Source of the DNA: Streptomyces capitiformicae
GTDB taxonomy: Bacteria > Actinomycetota > Actinomycetes > Streptomycetales > Streptomycetaceae
Assembly (NCBI RefSeq): GCF_002214185.1
Contig: NZ_CP022161.1
Location: forward strand, 8,005,486 to 8,069,485
Direction of reading: 5' to 3'
DNA: 64,000 nucleotides
This document shows positions 36,054-44,513 of this stretch, one piece after another. Every line of letters begins with the position of its first letter. Positions within the stretch are counted from its first letter, which is position 1. The notes under the pieces were generated by a model. The model worked only from the letters and a program-made list of their open reading frames with translations. It was not told where the DNA came from and searched no databases. The position numbers and the translations under genes are program-made.

Positions 36054-36695
36054 TCACGGCAGCTCGGCCGCCTCGCCACTGAACGCCACCGTCCCGCGCC
36101 GGAGTTCGTACACGAGCGCCGACGCCCCGCGCAGCCCCGGTGGCAGGCGCTGTTCGGCGACGACCACGCAGGCGTCGAGTCCCCTCAGTAGTTCGTACGT
36201 GCGGGCCGCGACCATCGGCGACATGCCCTGGGTGGGCTCGTCGACGAGCACGACACGCGCGCGTGCAGGCAGGGCGCGAGACAGCGCGAGCATGCGCTGC
36301 TCGCCGCCGGAGAGGGTGCCGGCGCGGCGGGGGAGGAGCGGTTCGAGCGGTGGATAGGCGTCCAGGGCGTACGAGAAGTCCGGCGCGGTGAGTTCGAGGT
36401 TCTCGCGCACGGTGAGCGAGCCGAAGACGGCCCGCCGTTCGGGGACGAGGACGAGGCCACGCCGGGCCCGCTCGTACGCGGGCACCCGGGTGACGTCGGT
36501 CCCGTCCCACACCACGGCCCCGCCGGAGAGCGGCACCGTGCCGGCGAGGGCGCGCAGCGCGGTCGTACGGCCGGAGCCGTTGCGGCCCAGCAGAACGGTC
36601 AGGCCGGGGCCCGGCGCGGCGAGAGTGACGCCGTGCAGGGCCTCCAGAGGTCCGTAGCGGACGCGGGCGTGCCGGAGGGAGACGAGGGTCATCAT
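36054..36695 (-). CDS. Branched-chain amino-acid type ABC ATPase (LivF-like)
   Basis: A 213-residue LivF-type ATPase. The Walker A reads GRNGSGRTTA at about 37-44, with Arg replacing the catalytic Lys. The signature LSGGEQRML and Walker B VVLVDEPTQGMS are intact. It is the shorter partner of the LivG domain in the fused protein upstream. ATG 36695 overlaps the fusion's TGA (ATGA). Arg at the P-loop Lys usually lowers ATPase activity, so the second ATP site may depend on the LivG domain. Confidence 0.88.
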   Translation of the reverse strand: MMTLVSLRHARVRYGPLEALHGVTLAAPGPGLTVLLGRNGSGRTTALRALAGTVPLSGGAVVWDGTDVTRVPAYERARRGLVLVPERRAVFGSLTVRENLELTAPDFSYALDAYPPLEPLLPRRAGTLSGGEQRMLALSRALPARARVVLVDEPTQGMSPMVAARTYELLRGLDACVVVAEQRLPPGLRGASALVYELRRGTVAFSGEAAELP

Positions 36696-39430
36696 TCGAC
36701 CGCCGTGTCGCGCGGGTCGAGCGTGCGCAGAACTTGGTCGGCGGGGCCGGAGGTGACGATCCGGCCCGCCGTCATGACGTGCACGACGTCCGCGAGGTCC
36801 GCGACGAGGTCGAGGTCGTGCTCGACGACCAGCAGGGCCGTCCCGTCCGCCGCGAGGGCACGCAACACGCGGGCGAGGGCGGCCACTTCACCCGTGTCGA
36901 GCCCGGCGGAGGGCTCGTCGAGCAGCAACACGCGCGGACTCCCGGCGAACGCCCGCGCCAGCTCGACCCGTCGCAGCGTCCCGGTCGGCAGCCCGGCCGC
37001 GGGCGACGCCCGCATCGGCCCGTCGAGCCCGAACAACCGCAGTGCCCGCTCGGTGGCCCCGGGGTCGGCGACCCACCCCTGTTCAGCGCCCACCCGAACA
37101 TTTTCGGCCACGGTCAATGAGGGGAAAACGGCCAGCTGTTGAAACGTCCGCGCGACACCGAGCCGGGTACGGGCATGCGCGGACAGCCGCGTGACATCCC
37201 GCTCCCCGAGGCGGACCGACCCCTGATCGGGCCGCAGCGTCCCGGCCAGACAGTGGAACAGTGTGCTCTTCCCGGCCCCGTTGGGCCCCACGACCGCGCT
37301 GACCCGGCCCGGGAGGACGTCGACATCAACACCGTCGAGAGCGGTGAAACCGCCGTAGGCGACGCGGAGCCGGCGCGCGCGGAGGGTGTGCGGGGGAGGG
37401 GGAGGGGGAGGGGGAGGGGGAGAAGAAAGTGAGGGAAACAGTCCCCTGCTTCGACCGCTGTACTGCGCCGTGCCCGGCGAACCGTCGTTCTGGTCGGCGT
37501 GTTCCATCGGCTCCAGCGGTCCTGGGGCACCGGATGCGGGGCGCGGCGGCTCCGCACCCGCGCCCGCCGCGGCTTCCCGTGCCCGGAGCCTGCCGCGTAC
37601 CCCCGCCCCCAGCGGCGTCAACACCCCGCGGCGCCCCGACCGCAGCCGTACGACCGCCGCGCGTACCGTCTCGTACGGTCCGGCGGGGAAGCGGCCCACC
37701 AGTAGTGCCAGGACGCCGATCAGCGCGGCTGCCACGCCGCCCCTGGCGCCCGCGTCCAGGCCCACCAGCAGGGCGGCCGCGGCGAGGGCGCCCAGTGTGT
37801 TGTCGGCGCCCAGGACGACGATCGCGGCGAACCAGAGGAGGCCGCGGACGGGGTCGTAGGCGGCGGGGTCGAAGGCGCGGACGCCCATGGCGAGCATGCC
37901 GCCGCCGAGGGCGGCCAGGGCGGCGCCCGCGACGAAGGCCGTCAGCTTGAGGGAGGGGACGGGTACGCCTGCCGCGGAGGCCCCCGACTCGTGGTCCCGC
38001 ATGGCCGCCAGGGCCCGGCCGGTGCGGCCCCGGCGGAGCAGGCCGGTGGCCGTCAGCGCGCATGCCAGCAACCCCAACTCCAGGACGTAGTACGCGCGGT
38101 CGCCGGCGAAGCCCGCCGGGCGGGACAGCGTGAGACCGGACGTCGCGTACGGCTGGGCGAAGACGAAGCGGCTCACCCCGACACCCACCGCGAACGTGGC
38201 CAGGGCCAGCGCCAGGCCGTGGCGGCTGATCGCGGGCCAGCCCGTCAGCAGGCCAAGGGGAGCCACGAGCAGTACGGCCGCCAGGAGCGCGGTCAGTTCG
38301 GGCAGCGCCGGCAGGAACGGGAAACGGCCGGCCGCCAGCAGCGCCGTGAACAGCGCGCCCAGGCCCGCGTACGCCGCCTGGCCGAGGGAGATCTGGCCGC
38401 CCCGGCCCGTCACCACGACCAGGGACAACAGGATCACGCCCAGGGCCGGGACCTGGACGGACGTGTGCAGGTCCCGGCCCGCGAAGCCGAGCGGGATCAG
38501 AAACAGGATCACCGCCACGGTCCAGGCACCCGCCGGCGTCTCGGCCCGCGCGGTCGCCGTACGCGGCAGGGCGTCCCGTGTGCCGACGCCGGGCAGGACC
38601 AGGGCCGCGATCAGCAGCGCCACCACGAAGAGGTTGGCGCCCACGGCCTGGACCAACGGCTCCGCCCAGCCCGAGGGGTGCAGCCTGGTCAGCTGGCTCT
38701 GGGCGACGCCGATGCCCAGCGCCACCACCACGGCCACCGGCAGGCTGCGCATCCGGGCGGCGACCGCCACGGCGACCACCTCCATCACGAGCAGCGGCAT
38801 GCCGTACGGGTCGAGGCGCACGTAAGGGGCCAGCAGTACGCCGGTCAGGCCCGCCGTGAACGAGCCGAACGCCCAGCCCGCGGCGGCGACCCGGTCGGCG
38901 TCGATGCCGCCGAGGACGGCGAGGGATCTGTCGTCCACGACAGCTCGTAGTTCGCGCCCGAAGCGGGTCCACCGCGTGACCGCGCCCACGGCCGCCGCGA
39001 TGGCCACGGCCACCGCGAGCTGCCCCCAAGGGTCCGCCGCCACCAGCGTCGGCGCGTCCGCCCGCGCCCCCTGGCCCCACAGCAGCGCGGCCCCGCCGAC
39101 GAGGAGGACGAAGACGCCGAGGGAGGCCACGAGGGTCTGCGCCGGGTCGCCGCCCAGCACGGCGAGCGGGCGGAAGACGAAGCGTTCCAGGACCAGTCCG
39201 ATCGCGGGGGCCACCACCAGCAGGGTCACGGCGGCACCGAACCAGAGCGGCCGGCCCCACTCCACGGTGAACTGGCGCAGCAGATACGCGCACACCATCG
39301 CGATCGCCCCGTGCGCGAAGTTGAGCACACCGGTGGCCCGGTACGTCACGATCAGGCCGATTCCGGTGAGGGCCGCCGCGCTGCCGACAGACAGCCCGGC
39401 CAGCGTGAGGTCGTACGTCAGCGACGCCAT
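36692..39430 (-). CDS. LivH-LivM-LivG fusion: two permeases plus ATPase
   Basis: A single 912-residue chain joins three subunits that are usually separate. Residues 1-285 are LivH-like (SVGSAAALTGIGLIVTYRAT, NFAHGAIAM). Residues 295-600 are LivM-like (VTGRGGQISLGQAAYAGLGA, the LivM hallmark). A low-complexity linker (about 605-665) with ten prolines follows. Residues 670-912 are a LivG-type ATPase with GPNGAGKST and LLLDEPSAGLD; its signature (LPTGTLRRVELARA) is degenerate. With LivF and the binding protein at 40877 this would form a complete importer for branched-chain amino acids or related amides. It overlaps livF by 4 bp and the membrane gene upstream by 1 bp. Confidence 0.9.
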   Translation of the reverse strand: MASLTYDLTLAGLSVGSAAALTGIGLIVTYRATGVLNFAHGAIAMVCAYLLRQFTVEWGRPLWFGAAVTLLVVAPAIGLVLERFVFRPLAVLGGDPAQTLVASLGVFVLLVGGAALLWGQGARADAPTLVAADPWGQLAVAVAIAAAVGAVTRWTRFGRELRAVVDDRSLAVLGGIDADRVAAAGWAFGSFTAGLTGVLLAPYVRLDPYGMPLLVMEVVAVAVAARMRSLPVAVVVALGIGVAQSQLTRLHPSGWAEPLVQAVGANLFVVALLIAALVLPGVGTRDALPRTATARAETPAGAWTVAVILFLIPLGFAGRDLHTSVQVPALGVILLSLVVVTGRGGQISLGQAAYAGLGALFTALLAAGRFPFLPALPELTALLAAVLLVAPLGLLTGWPAISRHGLALALATFAVGVGVSRFVFAQPYATSGLTLSRPAGFAGDRAYYVLELGLLACALTATGLLRRGRTGRALAAMRDHESGASAAGVPVPSLKLTAFVAGAALAALGGGMLAMGVRAFDPAAYDPVRGLLWFAAIVVLGADNTLGALAAAALLVGLDAGARGGVAAALIGVLALLVGRFPAGPYETVRAAVVRLRSGRRGVLTPLGAGVRGRLRAREAAAGAGAEPPRPASGAPGPLEPMEHADQNDGSPGTAQYSGRSRGLFPSLSSPPPPPPPPPPHTLRARRLRVAYGGFTALDGVDVDVLPGRVSAVVGPNGAGKSTLFHCLAGTLRPDQGSVRLGERDVTRLSAHARTRLGVARTFQQLAVFPSLTVAENVRVGAEQGWVADPGATERALRLFGLDGPMRASPAAGLPTGTLRRVELARAFAGSPRVLLLDEPSAGLDTGEVAALARVLRALAADGTALLVVEHDLDLVADLADVVHVMTAGRIVTSGPADQVLRTLDPRDTAVE
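37392..37421 (-). repeat. (TCCCCC)5 microsatellite in the LivM-LivG linker
   Basis: Five perfect hexamers (GGGGGA on the plus strand) encode the proline run of the fusion protein. Copy changes keep frame and alter linker length. Confidence 0.95.
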
Positions 39431-39924
39431 CAGCCCTCCTCGGGCTCACCGGAGCCCGAGGCAGGCGCCTCACAGACGGGGCACGGCCGCAGCTCCCCGC
39501 TCGCCAGCACCCGGGAGTCCACCGGCACCGCCTCCGCCTTGCCGGCCACCAACGGGCAGTCCGCGCGGTGCCAGAGGGTGCCGCCGGGCACCATCAGCAG
39601 CTTGCCGCTGGTGGCGAGCGGCGCGGCCGCCGCCTGCCCGGACTCGTCGGCGCCGGCGGGCTCGGTGGCGACCAGCAGGCCGTACAACTCCTCGACACGC
39701 GTGGCGGCCAGGGCGTTCCTGCCCTGGGTGAGGAGGACCGCGCCCGCGATGATCAGGGCGGCGCCGGGGATCGTGCAGGAGGCCAGGTACGGCAGTTGCC
39801 GTTCCGCGAAACGCTCGCCGGAGATGCCGTACCAGCCGACGACACACAGCACGGCGCCGCCGGCGAGCGCGGCCCAGCCGGCCCAGAGGACGGGGTGCAC
39901 GGTCCGCAGTCGGGTTGTCCGCAT
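39430..39924 (-). CDS. Two-helix membrane protein ahead of the liv genes
   Basis: A 164-residue protein with two predicted membrane helices (about 11-31, VLWAGWAALAGGAVLCVVGW; about 46-66, IPGAALIIAGAVLLTQ). A soluble domain follows with GGTLWHRADCPLVAG and CPVC near the end, so a Cys/His metal site is possible. I do not know the family. ATG 39924 has GGGAG six bases upstream. Its stop overlaps the LivH start (TGATG), so it is coupled to the transporter. Confidence 0.72.
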   Translation of the reverse strand: MRTTRLRTVHPVLWAGWAALAGGAVLCVVGWYGISGERFAERQLPYLASCTIPGAALIIAGAVLLTQGRNALAATRVEELYGLLVATEPAGADESGQAAAAPLATSGKLLMVPGGTLWHRADCPLVAGKAEAVPVDSRVLASGELRPCPVCEAPASGSGEPEEG

Positions 39925-40047
39925 CCGGGGCTCCCACACGTCGTGTGTCTGTGCATGCCGGCCGTTGGCTTGCACTATGCCTTCTGGAAGCTGACCCTGA
40001 AAGAACCGGGCGCCTACCGCCCGGACCGACACCCGGTGGTGAGCCAG

Positions 40048-40902
40048 ATGGTTCTCGGGAGCGACCTCAGGCGGGCGAACGAACGGCGGGCGGACGAACG
40101 GCGGGGCCGCGGCCCTGGGGCGTGTCGCGAAAGTCCCGCCTGCCTGCCGACGCCTGGCACGCTCCCCCACTCTCGGCTTCGCTCGAGCGGGAGGGGCCCT
40201 CACCGCCGCACCGGGCGAAAGCCCAAGTACATCCGGTCCATCTACGGGGCCTTCCGCCCGGCACGCCGAGAGCACGCTCCCCCACTCTCGGCTTCGCTCG
40301 AGCGGGGGGACCCCCATGACGCCGCTCGGCCCGCCCTTCGGGCGGACGACGGGACTTTCGCGACACGCCCCAGGACACGAGGACGGGGCACGGCACTGGC
40401 CGCCGCCCTGCTTCTCCTCCTCGCCCCGGCCCTCGCGGCATGCGGCGACGACAACGGCGGCGGTGGCGGCGGCACGACGCCCCCCACCCCGTCGATCGAG
40501 CGGACGACGGGCGAGCCGGCCGAGGAGAGCCCGAGCGGGCCCGCGGACACGGCGGCGGCCGAGAAGGAGATCAGGGAGAACTGGCGGAAGTTCTTCGACC
40601 CGAAGACCTCCACCGAGGACAAGCAGGCCGTTCTGGAGAACGGTGAGCTGATGGGCCCGGTTTTGGCGGCGTTCAGCGGCGACGAGCGCGGCGGACAGGT
40701 ACAGGCCGAGGTCGAGAAGGTCGAGTTCACCTCACCGACCGAGGCGAACGTGACGTACACACTGCTCCTGGAGGGCGCCACCGCCCTGCCCGACGCGGCG
40801 GGGACGGCCGTCGAGGAGGACGGCACCTGGAAGGTCTCCGTCAAGACGCTGTGCGGGCTGGTCGCGCTGAGCGGCAATGAGTCACCGCTTCCGGGCTGCT
40901 GA
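40048..40902 (+). CDS. Lipoprotein whose 5' end is replaced by element B
   Basis: The conserved part begins about 40384: RTRGRGTALAAALLLLLAPALAACGDDN is a signal peptide with lipobox LAAC, followed by a 150-residue domain (EKEIRENWRKFFDPKTSTEDK, LCGLVALSGN). No ATG, GTG or TTG lies in frame between 40051 and the signal peptide; the only upstream start is ATG 40048, which would put ~110 residues of element-B translation ahead of the signal. Element B ends at 40374, just before the signal peptide, so it probably displaced the original start. It is likely non-functional or badly exported. Its stop overlaps the livK-like gene. Confidence 0.6.
   Translation: MVLGSDLRRANERRADERRGRGPGACRESPACLPTPGTLPHSRLRSSGRGPHRRTGRKPKYIRSIYGAFRPARREHAPPLSASLERGDPHDAARPALRADDGTFATRPRTRGRGTALAAALLLLLAPALAACGDDNGGGGGGTTPPTPSIERTTGEPAEESPSGPADTAAAEKEIRENWRKFFDPKTSTEDKQAVLENGELMGPVLAAFSGDERGGQVQAEVEKVEFTSPTEANVTYTLLLEGATALPDAAGTAVEEDGTWKVSVKTLCGLVALSGNESPLPGC
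40114..40374. mobile_element. MITE-like element B, 261 bp
   Basis: Terminal inverted repeats of 24 bp: left 40114-40137 (CTGGGGCGTGTCGCG...), right 40351-40374. Two copies of the core ACTCTCGGCTTCGCTCGAGC lie at about 40168-40187 and 40283-40302. The interior shares further blocks with element A (CCGCACCGG, GCCCAAGTA, CCGGCACGCCGAG). Confidence 0.8.
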
Positions 40903-42193
40903 GGCCGGCGCCGCCCCGCGGGCCAAGGCTGTCGCCGCAGGCCTGTTGCTCCTCCTGGCCACGGCCTGCGGCAGCCGGCTCCCGGAGAGCGACTTCGAGC
41001 GCCGCGAAACCCCCACCGCCCCGCAGAGCCGTGAGCCGCTGCGGGTCGGCATCATCACCAGCGTCACCAGCCCGGTCGGCGGTGCCGCGTTCACCGGGCC
41101 GCGCGACGGGGCGAAGGCCTACTTCGACGCCCTCAACGCGCGCGGGGGCATCGACGGCCGCGAGGTCGAGGTCCGCGAGTGCGACGACGGCGGCAGCGGC
41201 GTCGGCAACAACGAGTGCGTGCACAAGCTGGTCGAGGAGGACGAGGTCGTCGCCCTCGTCGCCACCACCGCCCTCGACTACGCGGGCGCCTCACGCGTCG
41301 CCCACGCGCGCGTGCCCGACATCGGCGGCCAGCCCATCGGCCCGGCGTACGACACCTACCCGCACCTCTACAGCATCTACGGCAGCCTCGCGCCCCGGAA
41401 CGGTACGACCGGCTGGGACGAAAAGCAGTACGGCGGCACCGAGGTCTACCGCTACTTCAAGCGCGAGCACGGGGCGCGTACGGCCGCCGTGGTGGCGTAC
41501 AACCAGTCCGCGTCGGCCGCGTACGCCCGTCTGGTCGTCCAGGGGCTGAAGGCCGAGGGGTACGAGGTGGTCACCGAGCAGGTCGACTTCGCGCTGCCCA
41601 ACTTCCGCGCGGCCGCCGCCGACATCAAGGAACAGGGCGCCGACCTGGTCTTCGACGCCATCGACAGCCATGGCAACGCCCGGCTCTGCCAGGCGATGGA
41701 CGAGGTCGGCGCCGAGGTGACCGCCAAGGTCACCAACGTGCAGAACTGGACCTCCGCGGTCGCCGAGGACTACAAGGACGCCCCGCGCTGCCGCAACGCC
41801 CTGTGGGCCACCGGCTCCAGCCGCAACCACGCGGACACCGGCGACGAGGCCGTACGGGAGTTCCGGGACGCGACGAAGGACCTGAAGACGCACTCCCAGT
41901 GGCAGTTGGAGGGCTGGGCGGCCGCCATGTGGTTCACGGACGCGGCGCGATCCTGCGCCGGCACCGAAGACGGTGTCACGCGCGCGTGCGTCGACCGGTT
42001 CATGAACCGGGACGAGCCCTACACCGCCGACGGACTGCTCGTCCCCGTCCGCTTCGAACGGCTCGCCGAACCCCCGAAGACCCGCAGAACGTGTCTGTCG
42101 GTGGCCCGCTGGCAGGACGAGAAGGGATGGGTGAGCCAGGGGGACATGAACGACAACTGCTTCCACGTACCGCAGCTTCCCTACCGGCCCTGA
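40877..42193 (+). CDS. Branched-chain amino-acid type substrate-binding lipoprotein (LivK-like)
   Basis: A 438-residue periplasmic-binding-protein type I receptor. The signal peptide ends in a lipobox (AAGLLLLLATACGS). The mature part starts LRVGIITSVTSPVGGAAFTGPRDGAKAYFDALNARGGIDGR, typical of LivK/AmiC-type receptors, and repeats the two-lobe pattern (VVAYNQSASAAYARLVVQGL, GADLVFDAIDSHGNA). It should feed the divergent LivHMG/LivF transporter. The ligand is unknown. The start overlaps the preceding lipoprotein by 26 bp. Confidence 0.88.
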   Translation: MSHRFRAAEAGAAPRAKAVAAGLLLLLATACGSRLPESDFERRETPTAPQSREPLRVGIITSVTSPVGGAAFTGPRDGAKAYFDALNARGGIDGREVEVRECDDGGSGVGNNECVHKLVEEDEVVALVATTALDYAGASRVAHARVPDIGGQPIGPAYDTYPHLYSIYGSLAPRNGTTGWDEKQYGGTEVYRYFKREHGARTAAVVAYNQSASAAYARLVVQGLKAEGYEVVTEQVDFALPNFRAAAADIKEQGADLVFDAIDSHGNARLCQAMDEVGAEVTAKVTNVQNWTSAVAEDYKDAPRCRNALWATGSSRNHADTGDEAVREFRDATKDLKTHSQWQLEGWAAAMWFTDAARSCAGTEDGVTRACVDRFMNRDEPYTADGLLVPVRFERLAEPPKTRRTCLSVARWQDEKGWVSQGDMNDNCFHVPQLPYRP

Positions 42194-42375
42194 GGCGCTT
42201 CGAGGCGGAACGGTTCCCTCGTCCGGCTACCGATCGGGCAACTGTTGCAGAACAAGTTGATGATGAAGCCCAACCATTCCCCCGAATTCCGGGTCTGACC
42301 ATCCAGCGGTGAACCAGAACCGCTTGTTGACGGACCATCAGGGAAACCAGGGAAGACAGGGAGTTCGGGGGACGC

Positions 42376-43641
42376 ATGCACATCTCTTTCCTCATACACA
42401 ACGCGTACGGGATCGGGGGGACGATCCGCACGACGTACAACCTTGCGAACACCCTGGCCGAACAGCACGACGTCGAGATCGTCTCCGTCTTCCGCCACCG
42501 CGACGAGCCCGTCTTCTCCGTCGACCCGAAGGTACGGCTGCGCGCCCTCGTCGACATACGGGAGGGCGGCGCCGACAAGGACCACGCCGACCTGCAGCGC
42601 CCCGCCAAGGTCTTCCCGCGTGCCGAGGGCCGTTACGAGCAGTACAGCGCCCTGACCGACCGGCGCATCGCCGAGCACCTCGCCGCGGTCGACGCCGACG
42701 TCCTGGTCGGCACCCGGCCCGGGCTGAACGTGCACATGGCCCGGCAGACCCGCCGCGGCCCGATCCGCGTCGGCCAGGAGCACCTCACGCTCGACAGCCA
42801 CTCCCCGGCCCTGCGCGCCACCCTGCGCGGCGTGTACCCGCGGCTCGACGCGCTCACCACCACCACCGAGGCCGACGCCCGCTCGTACGGCTCGAAGATG
42901 CGGCTGCCCGGCGTCCGCCTGCAGGCCGTGCCCAACCCGGTGCCCGCGCCGGGCATCGACCCGGCCGAGGGGACCGGCAAGTGGGTCGTGGCCGCCGGCC
43001 GGCTCGCGCCGGTCAAGCGCTACGACCTGCTCGTCAAGGCCTTCGACAAGGTGCGGGAAGAGCGGCCCGACTGGCGTCTGCGCATCTACGGCGGCGGCAA
43101 GCAGAAGGACAAACTGCGCGCCCTCATCGACAAGTTGGGCCTCTACAACCACGTCTACCTGATGGGTCCCGCCAACCCGATCGAGCCCGAGTGGGCCAAG
43201 GGCTCCATCGCCGCCGTCACCTCCAGCATGGAGTCGTTCGGCATGACGATCGTCGAGGCCATGCGCTGCGGCCTTCCGGTGGTCTCCACCAACTGCCCGC
43301 ACGGCCCCGGCGAGATCATCGACGACGGCGTCGACGGCCGCCTGGTCAAGGTCGGCAGCGTCAAGGCCATCGCCGGCGGTCTCCTCGAGCTCATCAACGA
43401 CGACGACAAGCGGCAGCGGATGGCGGCCGCCGCGCTCAAGGACTCCGAGCGCTTCGACCCGACCCGCATCGCCGAACGCTACGAGACGCTCTTCTCCGAC
43501 CTGATCGCCCGTGGCGGCGCCTCACCGGTGGGCCGTATGCGCGGCTCGCTCCACCGGACCCGGGGCGCGCTCCTCGGCGGCGCGTATGCCGTTCGGGACG
43601 CCGGACGTTCCGTCTTCAAGAAGGGGCGCACCGCATCATGA
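42376..43641 (+). CDS. GT4 glycosyltransferase
   Basis: A 421-residue GT-B glycosyltransferase. The N-terminal domain begins MHISFLIHNAYGIGGTIRTTYNLANTLA. The C-terminal donor domain has VVAAGRLAPVKRYDLLVKAF, LRIYGGGKQKDKL and the family 4 E-x7-E in SMESFGMTIVEAMRCGLPVV. It resembles teichoic-acid or capsule transferases, but the acceptor is unknown. The 182 bp upstream are relatively AT-rich and probably hold its promoter. It is ATGA-coupled to the next gene. Confidence 0.88.
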   Translation: MHISFLIHNAYGIGGTIRTTYNLANTLAEQHDVEIVSVFRHRDEPVFSVDPKVRLRALVDIREGGADKDHADLQRPAKVFPRAEGRYEQYSALTDRRIAEHLAAVDADVLVGTRPGLNVHMARQTRRGPIRVGQEHLTLDSHSPALRATLRGVYPRLDALTTTTEADARSYGSKMRLPGVRLQAVPNPVPAPGIDPAEGTGKWVVAAGRLAPVKRYDLLVKAFDKVREERPDWRLRIYGGGKQKDKLRALIDKLGLYNHVYLMGPANPIEPEWAKGSIAAVTSSMESFGMTIVEAMRCGLPVVSTNCPHGPGEIIDDGVDGRLVKVGSVKAIAGGLLELINDDDKRQRMAAAALKDSERFDPTRIAERYETLFSDLIARGGASPVGRMRGSLHRTRGALLGGAYAVRDAGRSVFKKGRTAS

Positions 43642-44468
43642 CGCTGGCTCAGCAGCAGCCCACGCACCGCAACGACGGGGAGGACAGGGCGACGGCCCCG
43701 CGCGCCGACTGTGTCGCCGACTCCACGGGCGGCCTGACCTTCGACATCGCCGACCGCGGCGAGTCCGGCCCCGCCCATCTGCTCCTTTACCTCCGGGGCA
43801 CCGAGGACGAGGTGCGCCTGCCGCTCACCCCGGTCGCGGGCGGCCGGTTGCGGGCCGCGCTGCCCGTTGGCGTGGACCTCCCCGAGGGCCGCTGGGACGC
43901 CTACCTCCAGGTGGCGGGCGGTGAACCCCGCCGGCTCGCCCCCGGCCTCAACGACCTGCGTTCCCTCGTCGACCGCACGCCCACGCCCTCCGCCGACCGC
44001 GTCGCCGTCCGTATCCCGTACAGCACCAAGTACGGCAACCTCTCCGTCCGCGGCTGGGAGCGTTCCCCGCACGCCGAGGCCGGCGAACTCCACATCGGCA
44101 CCGACGAGCTGACCGTGACCGCCAGGGCGTACGGCTGTGAGCCGGCCCCGGACGCGTACGCCGAACTCACCGACCGGGCGGAGAACGTCCCCCTCGTACG
44201 GGCCGAACTCACCTCGGAGGAGGGCACCTTCCGCTTCACGGTGTCCTACGGCGCCCTGCGGCCCGGCACCTGGGATCTGTGGCTGCGCCCGGAGGGGGAG
44301 GCGGGGCCGCGCGTGCGGATCGCGCGGTTGCTGGACGACGTCGTCGACAAGAACCCGGTCTTCGTCTATCCGACGGTCCGCGTCGAGACGGAGCACGGCC
44401 CCGTGACGGCCCAGCCCCACTACACGGGCGACAACGACCTGTCCGTCACGGTCACCGCGGTGGGCTGA
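43638..44468 (+). CDS. Beta-rich accessory protein coupled to the glycosyltransferase
   Basis: A 276-residue protein that I cannot place in a family. It has repeated beta-strand modules: AHLLLYLRGTEDEVRLPLTP, PEGRWDAYLQVAGGEPRRL, then a second set RPGTWDLWLRPEGEAGPRVRIARL. This suggests two immunoglobulin-like or carbohydrate-binding-like domains. There is no signal peptide. The start overlaps the glycosyltransferase stop (ATGA), so it probably works with that enzyme. Confidence 0.7.
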   Translation: MTLAQQQPTHRNDGEDRATAPRADCVADSTGGLTFDIADRGESGPAHLLLYLRGTEDEVRLPLTPVAGGRLRAALPVGVDLPEGRWDAYLQVAGGEPRRLAPGLNDLRSLVDRTPTPSADRVAVRIPYSTKYGNLSVRGWERSPHAEAGELHIGTDELTVTARAYGCEPAPDAYAELTDRAENVPLVRAELTSEEGTFRFTVSYGALRPGTWDLWLRPEGEAGPRVRIARLLDDVVDKNPVFVYPTVRVETEHGPVTAQPHYTGDNDLSVTVTAVG

Positions 44469-44477
44469 GGAAGGCAG

Positions 44478-44510
44478 GGCGGTTGGGGACATTCCCGGTC
44501 CTCAACCGCC
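44478..44510. terminator. Terminator between accessory gene and ctaD
   Basis: A 13-bp stem (GGCGGTTGGGGAC with GTCCTCAACCGCC, one G-T pair) closes a 7-base loop and is followed by GTTTC. It serves two convergent genes. Confidence 0.85.
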
Positions 44511-44513
44511 GTT

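Noticed and set aside
37326..39473. 715-codon open frame on the minus strand in another frame of the Liv fusion
   Set aside because: Arg/Pro/Gly-rich shadow. The LivH/LivM motifs are all in the other frame.
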